Of a stretch of 64,000 nucleotides of DNA, positions 52,346 to 60,466 are shown one piece after another. The stretch is taken from NCBI RefSeq assembly GCF_050231725.1, contig NZ_CP077172.1, positions 310,001 through 374,000 of the forward strand, in the 5' to 3' direction. The notes below the pieces were generated by a model that saw only the letters and a program-made list of their open reading frames with translations, was not told the origin of the DNA and made no database searches. Position numbers and translations under genes: made by a program. Each line of letters starts with the position of its first letter. Position 1 is the stretch's first letter. The stretch is from Fusobacterium nucleatum_L. Its GTDB lineage: Bacteria > Fusobacteriota > Fusobacteriia > Fusobacteriales > Fusobacteriaceae.

Positions 52346-52711
52346 AATTATGATTCTTCTTTGTGTTTTACCTGTTGTTATTGTTTTAAAGGTATAGGCA
52401 AATTTTACAACTCTACATATAGAAAAAAGAATGAACTCAGAAAACAAAAGTTACTATCATACCTTCCTATAAAAACAGTTCCTGAACTTTTAAAAGTTTT
52501 AGAAGCTGAAGCTTGAGAACCAAAAGAATATTATTTAAAAACTTATTATGTAACAACAGAGTTACATTTTAATGATATGTGTTTAATTCAACAAAAAAAT
52601 AATTGGTTAGTTTGTTATGCAGATTGGCATTCTTTTACAGATGAATATTATTTTCAAACTGAACAGGAAACTTGTGAATTTTTCTTTTGCTACTATTTTA
52701 ATTTACTTTAA
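52346..52711 (+). pseudogene. Broken small gene, possibly immunity-like
   Basis: A single frame between two stops reads KKNELRKQKLLSYLPIKTVP, then LLKVLEAEA, a TGA at about 52514, then EPKEYYLKTYYVTTELHFND, and ends with WLVCYADWHSFTDEYYF and a natural TAA at 52711. Only one in-frame stop interrupts about 95 residues of protein-like sequence, and GGA to TGA would restore EAGEPKEY. No start codon with a good ribosome site is present, and the 5' part is cysteine-rich and degenerate. The composition resembles small cytoplasmic immunity proteins, but I recognise no family. Confidence 0.5.
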
Positions 52712-52716
52712 AAATA

Positions 52717-52744
52717 GGGATTGTTACAATATTGCAACAATCCC
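52717..52744. terminator. Terminator of the earP-efp operon
   Basis: GGGATTGTT (52717-52725) pairs with AACAATCCC (52736-52744) and can be extended through the loop. T-rich sequence on the minus strand side fits termination of efp. Confidence 0.85.
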
Positions 52745-52753
52745 TTTGTTATC

Positions 52754-53317
52754 TTATTTTTTTACTCTTTCAACATATTCATTAGTTCTTGTATCTATTT
52801 TAATCCATTCTCCTTGTTCAACAAATAAAGGAACTTGAACTTCAAATCCTGTATTTATTCTTGCAGGTTTCATAACCTTTCCAGAAGTATCTCCTCTTAG
52901 TCCTGGTTCAGTATATGTTACTTCTCTTTCAACGAAAGTAGGTAATTCAACTGCAACAGCTGTTGATTCATAATAAACAACATCTAATGGCATTTCTTCT
53001 TCAAGATAGTTTAAAGCATCTCCTAAATCTTCACCTTTTAATTCTATTTCTTCCCAAGTTTCTGGATTAGAGAATATATAAGAATCTCCATTTTGGTAAG
53101 AATAGATTGCTTTTACCTTATCTAATTTGATATCATCCATTTTGTCATCTGCTTTATAAACAGCATCTGATATGTTTCCTGAAATTAAGTTTTTCATTTT
53201 AAACTTAACTACTGCAGCATTTCTTCCTGATTTATTATATTCAGCTTTTAATACTACAAATGGGTCATTTCCAATTTTTATTGTACTCCCTGCTCTTAAT
53301 TCTTGTGCAATTTTCAT
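52754..53317 (-). CDS. efp: Elongation factor P
   Basis: This 187-residue factor relieves ribosome stalling at polyproline. It has three beta-barrel domains in the usual order. The tip residue is Arg32 in NKSGRNAA, the type modified by EarP with rhamnose, rather than a lysine as in EpmA-type EF-P. Other landmarks are GDSYIFSNPETWEEIEL and the C-terminal VQVPLFVEQGEWIKIDTRT. It follows earP by 12 bp as the last gene of the operon. Confidence 0.96.
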   Translation of the reverse strand: MKIAQELRAGSTIKIGNDPFVVLKAEYNKSGRNAAVVKFKMKNLISGNISDAVYKADDKMDDIKLDKVKAIYSYQNGDSYIFSNPETWEEIELKGEDLGDALNYLEEEMPLDVVYYESTAVAVELPTFVEREVTYTEPGLRGDTSGKVMKPARINTGFEVQVPLFVEQGEWIKIDTRTNEYVERVKK

Positions 53318-53329
53318 TAACTTTTCCTC

Positions 53330-54370
53330 CTATATTTTTTCTATAAAATTTATTAATTTTTCCATTAAATTACAATTTTTTATCAAATAATCTGCATATT
53401 TTTTATTGTGCTCCTCAATTTCTTTAAAATATTTAAAAAAATAAGAAAAATCATCTTTATTTATATTGTAATTAATAAAACTTTCTTTTAATTTCTTATT
53501 ATTAGGACAATATTTCTCTAAAAAACTCTCTAACTTTTTTATATGTGTATTTTCTTCTTGAGGATAAATATGCCATAAGAAAGGTTTTCCCAAAAGTAAA
53601 GCTCTTACAAAACTATCCTCTCCTCTAACTAAATTAAAATCACATAGTGCTAAAAGTTCTTCATACTTATCATAAGAAAAAAATGGTAACTTCACGATTT
53701 CTATTTTATCATAATTATCATTATTATCAAAATATTTTATAAAATTTTTTTGAGTTTTTTCACTTAATATTAATAAGAGAACTTTTTTATCTAATTTTTT
53801 TAATTCTTCAATAAAATAATCAAAGTTTTTTTCATAAGAAAATACAGAGCCTATTAGGTCATATTTTCCACTAATTCCAAATTTTTTTAGATAATATTCT
53901 TTATTTTTTTTTACTTTTTTATTCCTTTCCAAAAAATCATTATCTAAAAGTATACCTCCACTTTTTTGAGAAAGCCCTGGTATAAAAAAATATTTTTTTA
54001 AATTTCCTCCCAAAAATGATTCTTGTAAATGAAAACCATCTACCCAATCTTCAGCAGAAAAGTACTCTAAATTTATAATAATCTTTGAATTTTTTAATGC
54101 TTTATCCATATATTCTTTTGGAATTACACATCCAAAACTCTCTATTATTAAATCAGCAAAGCTATCTATTATAGAAATATCTTCATAGGATATTGTCTCT
54201 ATATCCTCTGATTTTTTAATAAGATTTAATTCTTCTGTCTGATTTATAATAAATCTTAATTTTTTATTAGGGTAAATTCTTTTAAACTCTCTTGCTAATC
54301 TATAAGTTACTCCAACATCTCCATAATTATCAATAACTTCACAAAATATGTCTATACTATTTATTTCCAT
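53330..54370 (-). CDS. earP: EF-P arginine rhamnosyltransferase EarP
   Basis: EarP attaches rhamnose from dTDP-rhamnose to Arg32 of EF-P. The N-terminus IDIFCEVIDNYGDVGVTYRLARE has the conserved DNYGD-type motif with the catalytic Asp. DWVDGFHLQE, FFIPGLSQKSGGIL and the C-terminal CDFNLVRGEDSFVRALLLGKPFLWHIYPQ are further hallmarks. The length of 346 residues is normal. Direct linkage to an EF-P with Arg at position 32 confirms the call. Its start overlaps the lipoprotein stop by one base. Confidence 0.95.
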   Translation of the reverse strand: MEINSIDIFCEVIDNYGDVGVTYRLAREFKRIYPNKKLRFIINQTEELNLIKKSEDIETISYEDISIIDSFADLIIESFGCVIPKEYMDKALKNSKIIINLEYFSAEDWVDGFHLQESFLGGNLKKYFFIPGLSQKSGGILLDNDFLERNKKVKKNKEYYLKKFGISGKYDLIGSVFSYEKNFDYFIEELKKLDKKVLLLILSEKTQKNFIKYFDNNDNYDKIEIVKLPFFSYDKYEELLALCDFNLVRGEDSFVRALLLGKPFLWHIYPQEENTHIKKLESFLEKYCPNNKKLKESFINYNINKDDFSYFFKYFKEIEEHNKKYADYLIKNCNLMEKLINFIEKI

Positions 54371-54642
54371 TATTTTTGTCTTTCTTGCTTTACTCTTTTT
54401 ATTGTGTTATCAGTCTTATTTGTATCATCAACTATTTCATTTTGTTCAACCACTTTTTTAGAAGTCTTTTCTTTATCTTTATTCTTTATTACTTTTTTAT
54501 CACTCTTCTTTAATTGGGTTTCAGTTGAAGCTCCTATTGAAACTGAATTTCCTAATCCAATTCCTGTTCCAATACCAAATGAAGTTGTACATGCTGTAAT
54601 TAATAGAATTGTTGCAAGTAAAAAAAGCATCTTTTTTTTCAT
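54370..54642 (-). CDS. Small lipoprotein, unknown function
   Basis: This 90-residue protein has a lipoprotein signal peptide with lipobox LLITAC (Cys18). A short glycine-rich segment GIGTGIGLGNSVSIGAS follows, then a very Lys/Asp/Asn-rich disordered tail. I recognise no family. It lies between rsuA and earP with a one-base overlap to earP, so it is in the same transcript. A link to EF-P modification is not evident. Confidence 0.75.
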   Translation of the reverse strand: MKKKMLFLLATILLITACTTSFGIGTGIGLGNSVSIGASTETQLKKSDKKVIKNKDKEKTSKKVVEQNEIVDDTNKTDNTIKRVKQERQK

Positions 54643-54661
54643 ATAAATCCCCCTTAAGTTA

Positions 54662-55342
54662 TCAAATAATATCTTCTAAGCTAACTTCTTTAACTTCTCC
54701 CAAAGTTAAATTATTTAATTTTAATTTACCAAAACTGATTCTTTTCAAATAGCAAACTTTGTTATTTACTACTTCCAACATTTTTTTTACTTGATGGAAT
54801 TTTCCTTCATTAATGGTTAAATAAATTTTATTAATTGAAATTTTTTCAACTTTTGCAGGTTGAGTAATATAGTTTCCTATATCAACTCCCTGTTCCAACT
54901 TTATAATATCATCATCTGAAATATCTTTTTCTAATTCAACATAATAAACTTTATCTATATGACTTTTAGGAGATAACAATCTATGATTTAATTTTCCATC
55001 ATTAGTAAAAAGTAATAAGCCTTCTGTATCTTTATCTAGTCTACCAACAGGTGCTAAATCTTTTCTTATTACCCATTCTGGCAGTAATTCCATAACAGTA
55101 TCTTCTTTAAAATCTTCTGTTGCAGTTATATATCCAGCTTTTTTATTCATAATATAGTATCTAAATTCTTTATATTCTAACCTTACTCCATTATATTCTA
55201 CAACATCAAAATTTTCATCTATATTGTCTTTGGCTGATATATCATTAGAACCATTAACTGTTATTTCATCATTTGAGATTAACTTTTTAACTTCCTTTCT
55301 GCTTCCTATACCACATTCAACCAAAAATTTATCTAATCTCAT
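54662..55342 (-). CDS. rsuA: 16S rRNA pseudouridine synthase, RsuA family
   Basis: This 226-residue enzyme has an N-terminal S4 domain (MRLDKFLVECGIGSRKEVKK) and the catalytic domain with PVGRLDKDTEGLLLFTNDG, where Asp of RLDKDTEG is catalytic. NEGKFHQVKKMLEVV is the C-terminal motif typical of RsuA rather than RluB, in which it reads RNRQVRR as in the paralogue at 6.4 kb. It acts on 16S rRNA, probably U516. It overlaps the MORN-like gene start region by one base. Confidence 0.9.
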   Translation of the reverse strand: MRLDKFLVECGIGSRKEVKKLISNDEITVNGSNDISAKDNIDENFDVVEYNGVRLEYKEFRYYIMNKKAGYITATEDFKEDTVMELLPEWVIRKDLAPVGRLDKDTEGLLLFTNDGKLNHRLLSPKSHIDKVYYVELEKDISDDDIIKLEQGVDIGNYITQPAKVEKISINKIYLTINEGKFHQVKKMLEVVNNKVCYLKRISFGKLKLNNLTLGEVKEVSLEDII

Positions 55343-56277
55343 TAATCTTCAACCCTTTTTCCACCTTTATACTTATAATGTTCTATAACACCATCTTTAT
55401 ATATGTATTTAGCTGCCCCTTCTAAAACACCATTTACATAGCTAGTTTCTTCTACATCACCATTTACAAAGTAATATATTGAGTTTCCATTCTTTTGATT
55501 GTTTTCTCCATATATGAAAACCTCTTTATCACCATTTTTATAGATTTTTTCAGCTTTACCGACTCTTTTATCACTAACAAAATTAAATTCTATCTTATCT
55601 CCATTAGGAAAAGTTTCAACAGCTGGTCCATTCATCTCACTATTTTTATGTGTAAATTCAATTGTCTTTCCATCTTCATATTCTATAATACCATTTTTGG
55701 TATTTAAGTAAGTATCTTTATTTAAGACATCTTTCACAGTAATTGTTTTTTTAGTTATATAGCTATAAATTTTCTGATCATAAGAACTATAATCATCATT
55801 TGCTATTAACTCAATCTGCATAAGTTGCTTATCTCCATCAAAAAACTTTTCTATTATTTTATTATTCTTAATTTCTACTGTTATAATTTCATTTTTGATA
55901 TTGAGATCTTCATATAACACCTCATTACAAAATTCAAAACTTACAGCTTCTGTCTCATCTTCGCTTTTATTAATATAATTATAAACCTTTTTCCCAGTTA
56001 ATTTATCATATATTCTTTTATAAAAAGGTCTTGTATCAACTTTTGAATATCCTAAAAGTTCTAAATTTTTTAATATTTCATTTTGCCATTTTTCTTTTGG
56101 ATTATCAAAATTTTTTTCTTCTGTTACTTTAAGATAAGCTCCCTGAGATTTTTCTATTTTTTCAATTGTTTTTTCTCTTTGATGATTTTGATATACAGAA
56201 TAAGAATAACTAATAACAAAGGCAATTAAAATTAAGCTTATTAGCAAAATAATAAATTTTTTTAAATCCTTATTCAC
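55342..56277 (-). CDS. Membrane-anchored MORN-like repeat protein
   Basis: This 311-residue protein has an N-terminal membrane anchor (residues 9-28). Residues about 190-305 hold repeats such as IEYEDGKTIEFTHKNSEMNG, FPNGDKIEFNF, YKNGDKEVFIYGENNQKNG and YINGVLEGAAKYIYKDG-like sequence, the Y-x-N/D-G pattern seen in MORN/YwqK proteins. A middle region without repeats precedes them. Its stop overlaps the rsuA start and its own start overlaps the HicB-like gene. A second MORN-like protein is at 33.8-34.9 kb. Function unknown. Confidence 0.7.
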   Translation of the reverse strand: MNKDLKKFIILLISLILIAFVISYSYSVYQNHQREKTIEKIEKSQGAYLKVTEEKNFDNPKEKWQNEILKNLELLGYSKVDTRPFYKRIYDKLTGKKVYNYINKSEDETEAVSFEFCNEVLYEDLNIKNEIITVEIKNNKIIEKFFDGDKQLMQIELIANDDYSSYDQKIYSYITKKTITVKDVLNKDTYLNTKNGIIEYEDGKTIEFTHKNSEMNGPAVETFPNGDKIEFNFVSDKRVGKAEKIYKNGDKEVFIYGENNQKNGNSIYYFVNGDVEETSYVNGVLEGAAKYIYKDGVIEHYKYKGGKRVED

Positions 56278-57112
56278 TTTTATCCTCCTCTTCTTTAAAG
56301 CCTGTCTCTAATACTTTTTTATTCAAGGCATTTAAAGTCAGATAAGCTAATCCTATTGAAATTGTATAAATTAAAATTTTAAAATAAGAAACAGAAATAT
56401 ATTTACTAGCTTCTCCTCCAGGTAATTTTATATACAAAATTACATAAAATAATATTAAAAAAACTATATTTCCAATAATAGAATAGTTTAAAAGATTTTT
56501 ATTTTTAGAGGCACTTGAATAAATTAAAAGTCCTGCTAGAGCCAAAAATAATATTCCAGAGAACATTAATATAAAACTTGCATTTTTAGCTTCCTTACTA
56601 AAATCAGCTAGTTCTCCCAGTCCTTTAAAAAATCCTATTGAATATTTTCCAAAAAATGGAATTTTTATTGTTACAACTGCTAAAAATAAAGTATTTAATA
56701 TAGATAAAATTCCTCCTCCTATTCCAAAAAGATTTTCTTTTCCTTCTGGTACATTATTCACAAACTCATTAACTTTATTTGACATTTCTCTTGCAGTTTC
56801 TTTAACTGTTTCATTATCCTTCAAATTATTTATAGTGGATTTAAAATCAAAATTTTCTTTGACTGTTACATAAGTTGTAAACTCACCATCTTTTAATTCC
56901 TTAGAGACCTCTGTTATTTTTTTAGGTTCAGGTGCTTCTATATTAGCTTTCTTTAGCTCAGCTAGTTTTGCTTTTATAACTCCTGATGCAACATCCTGTA
57001 TGCTTTCTTCTGTTTCAGCTATTGTTGTAGTTCCTTCAAAATCTGGAAATGAAATTAAAAACTTTCCACTTTCTAATTGTTTAACTACTGCAATATAATT
57101 TATTACTGCCAT
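56270..57112 (-). CDS. HicB-like domain fused to membrane segments
   Basis: The first 70 or so residues look like a HicB antitoxin fold: NYIAVVKQLESGKFLISFPD, then FEGTTTIAETEESIQDVASG and KAKLAELKKANIEAPEPKKI, matching the HicB order of YxVxxxx-FPDxxGxxTxGxTxEEA-PxP. The following 70 residues form a charged linker, then about four membrane segments (about 140-270). No HicA toxin gene is adjacent. The ATG at 57112 is preceded by GGAGGTG. It heads the operon that ends in earP-efp. The domain fusion makes a normal antitoxin role unlikely. Confidence 0.65.
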   Translation of the reverse strand: MAVINYIAVVKQLESGKFLISFPDFEGTTTIAETEESIQDVASGVIKAKLAELKKANIEAPEPKKITEVSKELKDGEFTTYVTVKENFDFKSTINNLKDNETVKETAREMSNKVNEFVNNVPEGKENLFGIGGGILSILNTLFLAVVTIKIPFFGKYSIGFFKGLGELADFSKEAKNASFILMFSGILFLALAGLLIYSSASKNKNLLNYSIIGNIVFLILFYVILYIKLPGGEASKYISVSYFKILIYTISIGLAYLTLNALNKKVLETGFKEEEDKSE

Positions 57113-57150
57113 AGGACACCTCCATAAAAAAATTATTTTTATTATCTTTT

Positions 57151-57180
57151 ATTATACCAATTTCTTTTTGATTTTTGAAA
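57151..57180 (-). promoter_or_regulatory. Promoter of the HicB-fusion to efp operon
   Basis: On the minus strand TTTCAA (57180-57175), 18-bp spacer, consensus TATAAT (57156-57151), about 40 bp before the start codon. Confidence 0.65.
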
Positions 57181-57193
57181 TATTATTTAGAGT

Positions 57194-58144
57194 TTATTCA
57201 TTATTTTTTCTAAAAGAAAAATCTTTTCTTGCTTTTTCCATCCACTTATCTTGTGAAATCATAGCTTTACCTACTGCTACAAAATCCAACAATTTATTTT
57301 CCACAAGCCAGCTAGCTTGACTTTCTCTTTTTATTTTACTCACTCCTATAACTGGTATTTTTACATGCTTTTTTATTTCAGTTCCCATATATATTATCCA
57401 ATCTAAAGGAAAACTTTTGGGAAAGTTTTTTATTTTTACCTGTCTTTTATACTCTGGATTAGGAACCCCACTCGAAACATGTAATATATCTAAACCATAA
57501 CTTTCTAAAAGTTTAGCATTTTCTATTCCATCTTCAAGTTCAGGCTCATTTCCTCCCATTCTATAACCAAGAATGAAATTATCATCAAATAAATATTTAG
57601 TATTCTCTATTAATCTTTTTGAGAAATATAATCTTTCACCATATTTATCTTTTCTCTTATTCCAAAGTTTTGAATTTAATTGAGAAATTAGATAAGTATG
57701 TGCTCCATGAATTTCTATTCCATCAAATCCACATTTTTTTGCTCTTACAAAAGCTTCTTCAAATAATTTTAAAATCCTATCCAATTCTTCTTCTGAAACT
57801 TCTGAAATTTTTTCTTTAAAACCTGCATGGTGAATTTGTATCATGCAAGGTACATCATATTTATGAATTTCCTCAGCTACTTTAGTAAGTCCTTCTATAA
57901 AACCATCATTCCAAATTCCAATTTGATTTTCTCTTAATTTCCCACTTTCTTCAACTGCTGAAGCTTCAACAATTATAAGCCCTACTCCACTTTTAGCTAT
58001 CATTCCATACCATTCAATTAAATCTTCTGTAACATAGCCATCATTTCCAATAAGAGAAAATCTTACCATAGGTGGAAGAACTATTCTATTTTTTATATGT
58101 ATATTTTTTATTTTAAAATCTGTAAAAATATTAATTTTTTCCAT
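57194..58144 (-). CDS. NADH:flavin oxidoreductase (old yellow enzyme family)
   Basis: This 316-residue FMN enzyme has the OYE TIM-barrel motifs: KNRIVLPPMVRFSLIG, MIQIHHAGFK, FDGIEIHGAHTYLISQ and LNSKLWNKRKDKYGE with the active-site His pair and Tyr/Arg. VGKAMISQDKWMEKAR is the C-terminal phosphate-binding end. It reduces an unsaturated substrate not identifiable here. It is shorter than fused dienoyl-CoA reductases, which carry an extra domain. It ends the run containing the chromate-transporter halves. Confidence 0.88.
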   Translation of the reverse strand: MEKINIFTDFKIKNIHIKNRIVLPPMVRFSLIGNDGYVTEDLIEWYGMIAKSGVGLIIVEASAVEESGKLRENQIGIWNDGFIEGLTKVAEEIHKYDVPCMIQIHHAGFKEKISEVSEEELDRILKLFEEAFVRAKKCGFDGIEIHGAHTYLISQLNSKLWNKRKDKYGERLYFSKRLIENTKYLFDDNFILGYRMGGNEPELEDGIENAKLLESYGLDILHVSSGVPNPEYKRQVKIKNFPKSFPLDWIIYMGTEIKKHVKIPVIGVSKIKRESQASWLVENKLLDFVAVGKAMISQDKWMEKARKDFSFRKNNE

Positions 58145-58154
58145 AAACTTCCTT

Positions 58155-58685
58155 TTATATAAAATAGTATAATATTACTCCTGCTAGTCCTGATAAAATA
58201 ATTAAAGTTATACTTCCTATTTTAAATATTAAACCTCCAATTAATACTAAAGCAAATATTATATATGATTTATAATCTACAAAATTTTCTTTAACAAAAA
58301 GTGCTATTCCTGCTGCTAAAATTAATCCTACAACAGTTACTCTCAATGATTTAAAAACTCTTTGAACCACTGGTAATTTACTAAATTTTTTTAAAAATAT
58401 AACAATGATAACCATTATTATTATTGAAGGTAAAACTACACTTATTGTAGCAATTGTAGAGCCTATTGTTCCTCCTATTCTATATCCAACATGAGTTGCT
58501 AAATTTATAGAAATTGGACCAGGTGTAATTTGAGAAACTGCCACGATATCCATAAATTCTTTAAAACTTATCCATTTATTTACGTCTACAACCTCATGTT
58601 GCATAAGTGGAAGTATTGCATAACCACCACCAAAACTAAAAAGTCCCACTTTAAAAAATATAAAAAATAAATATAAATATATCAT
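58155..58685 (-). CDS. Chromate transporter-like protein, half 2
   Basis: This 176-residue membrane protein is a short-chain CHR family member with the N-terminal motif FFKVGLFSFGGGYAILPLM and the central AVSQITPGPISINLAT. Such halves form a heterodimer with the partner encoded just upstream, whose stop overlaps this start by four bases (ATGA). CHR proteins can export chromate, but in many anaerobes the physiological substrate is unknown. About six membrane segments. Confidence 0.9.
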   Translation of the reverse strand: MIYLYLFFIFFKVGLFSFGGGYAILPLMQHEVVDVNKWISFKEFMDIVAVSQITPGPISINLATHVGYRIGGTIGSTIATISVVLPSIIIMVIIVIFLKKFSKLPVVQRVFKSLRVTVVGLILAAGIALFVKENFVDYKSYIIFALVLIGGLIFKIGSITLIILSGLAGVILYYFI

Positions 58686-59242
58686 TTTTTATCATCTTCT
58701 TTTTTTTCTTTTAATATGTAAAAAATATTTCCTAGTACCATAGTTGCAATAATTATAAAAATAGGAGAAACTCCAAAATATCTTATTAATATCGCTACAA
58801 TTATAGGTAATATAAAATTATATCTATTTATATTTGCAGATTTCCCAATTCTATAAACAGAAATTAATATAAGGGCTGTGATAGCTGGTTTTATCCCATT
58901 AAAAATTCCTACTATTAAGGGATGATTCCCATAAACAAGAAGGGCTTGACTTAAAAATAAGACTATGAAAAAAGATGGTAACACTGCTCCTAACATCCCA
59001 ACTATCATTCCTGAAAAACCTGCTATTTTATATCCCGTTATAAGTGAAATATTAACTGCAAGAACCCCTGGAGTTGATTGAGCAATAGCCATACCATCTA
59101 CAAACTCTTCTTTTTCTAACCATTTCTTTTTATTAACAATTTCATCTTCTATTAGAGAAAGCATTGCATAGCCCCCTCCAATAGTAAATGCACCTATTTT
59201 AAAAAATAATATAAAAATTTCTAAAATCCTATTTTTTTTCAT
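58682..59242 (-). CDS. Chromate transporter-like protein, half 1
   Basis: This 186-residue CHR family member is the partner of the following gene. It has the same motifs in its own version: LFFKIGAFTIGGGYAMLSLI and AIAQSTPGVLAVNISLITGYKIAG. The pair together resembles the long-chain ChrA monomer with two inverted halves. It overlaps the coaBC stop by 14 bp and the next half by four bases, so all three are translationally coupled. Confidence 0.9.
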   Translation of the reverse strand: MKKNRILEIFILFFKIGAFTIGGGYAMLSLIEDEIVNKKKWLEKEEFVDGMAIAQSTPGVLAVNISLITGYKIAGFSGMIVGMLGAVLPSFFIVLFLSQALLVYGNHPLIVGIFNGIKPAITALILISVYRIGKSANINRYNFILPIIVAILIRYFGVSPIFIIIATMVLGNIFYILKEKKEDDKK

Positions 59243-60449
59243 TTTTATCCTTTTGTAGTATTGAAATAACTTCTAATAAAATATCGTAAGCTAACTCTGT
59301 TTTATTTTTTTGATTTATTTCTATTGAAGTCTTGTCTTTTTTTATAACTTCAACTGTATTAGTATCTGTACCCATTGTAGAGGCATTATTTGCCACTATG
59401 ATATCTAAATTTTTCTTGTCTAATTTTTTTAAAGCATTTTCTTTTATATTATTAGTTTCTGCTGCAAAGCCAACTAATAATTGCTTATCTTTTTTCTTAC
59501 CCATTTCTGCTAAAATATCAGGATTTCTAACTAATTCTATTATTAAATCTGAGTCAGATTTTTTAATTTTTTCTTTTTTATATTCTTTGGGTCTATAATC
59601 TGCAACAGCTGCACAAGATATAAAAATATCTGTGTCTTTAAAATAATTCTCTACTCTTTCATACATTTCAAGAGCAGACTCCACTGAAATAAAATTTTTA
59701 ATCCCCTTTGGTATTTCTAAATTTGTAGGTCCACTGATTAAAGTTACTTCTGCACCTAAATCAACAGCTGCCTGTGCAAGACAATACCCCATCTTCCCAC
59801 TTGAATTATTTGATAAATATCTTATAGGATCTATATTTTCTTTCGTTCTACCACTTGTTATAAGAATTTTTTTACCTTTCAATGTAGTATCGCAATTTAC
59901 CATCTTTGAATAAATATTGTACCTTTCTATTTCCTCAACAATATCCTCTGGCTCACTCATTCTACCTTTTGCTACATAATTACAAGCAAGTAAACCTTCT
60001 TCTGCTTCAATGAATCTATAACCATAACATTTTAACTTAGCTACATTTTCTTTAAAAATTGGGTTTTCATACATATTTACATTCATTGCTAATGCAAAAA
60101 ATACAGGCTTTCTTCCTGAAACAGCTGAAAGAATAGTTGTAAGCATATCATCAGCTATTCCATTTGCTACTTTGCCAACTATGTTATATGTTGCAGGAGC
60201 TATTAAAACTATATCCGCCCAATCTGCTAATGAAATATGCTCAACTTCATAATGTGGATTAGTGTCCCACATATCAATATATATTCTATTTCTTGAAAGT
60301 GTCTCAAGAGTTAAAGGACCAATTATATTGGTAGCATTCTTAGTCATTACAACTTTAACATTATATCCCTTCTTTTTAAGAAGAGACACTATACTTGCAG
60401 ATTTAAAAGCTGCTATACCACCTGTAACTCCTAATAAAATATTTTTCAT
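59229..60449 (-). CDS. coaBC: Bifunctional phosphopantothenoylcysteine synthase/decarboxylase
   Basis: This 406-residue protein performs two steps of coenzyme A synthesis. The N-terminal CoaC flavoprotein part has LLGVTGGIAAFKSASIVSLL, WADIVLIAPATYN, FALAMNVNMYENP and ACNYVAKGRM. The C-terminal CoaB part has LITSGRTKENIDPIRYLSNN, SSGKMGYCLAQAA and VGFAAETNNI. The length is normal. It follows the coiled-coil protein by 17 bp and precedes the transporter halves. Confidence 0.95.
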   Translation of the reverse strand: MKNILLGVTGGIAAFKSASIVSLLKKKGYNVKVVMTKNATNIIGPLTLETLSRNRIYIDMWDTNPHYEVEHISLADWADIVLIAPATYNIVGKVANGIADDMLTTILSAVSGRKPVFFALAMNVNMYENPIFKENVAKLKCYGYRFIEAEEGLLACNYVAKGRMSEPEDIVEEIERYNIYSKMVNCDTTLKGKKILITSGRTKENIDPIRYLSNNSSGKMGYCLAQAAVDLGAEVTLISGPTNLEIPKGIKNFISVESALEMYERVENYFKDTDIFISCAAVADYRPKEYKKEKIKKSDSDLIIELVRNPDILAEMGKKKDKQLLVGFAAETNNIKENALKKLDKKNLDIIVANNASTMGTDTNTVEVIKKDKTSIEINQKNKTELAYDILLEVISILQKDKNEKK

Positions 60450-60466
60450 ATCTTTTCCCTTACCTT

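Noticed and set aside
52514..52516. In-frame TGA read as recoding (selenocysteine or tryptophan)
   Set aside because: No stem-loop directly after it, no selenoprotein family match, and the 5' part is degenerate without a start; a pseudogene is simpler.
59332..59598. Hydrophobic open frame antisense to coaBC
   Set aside because: The opposite strand encodes unmistakable CoaB; the antisense frame is a composition effect.
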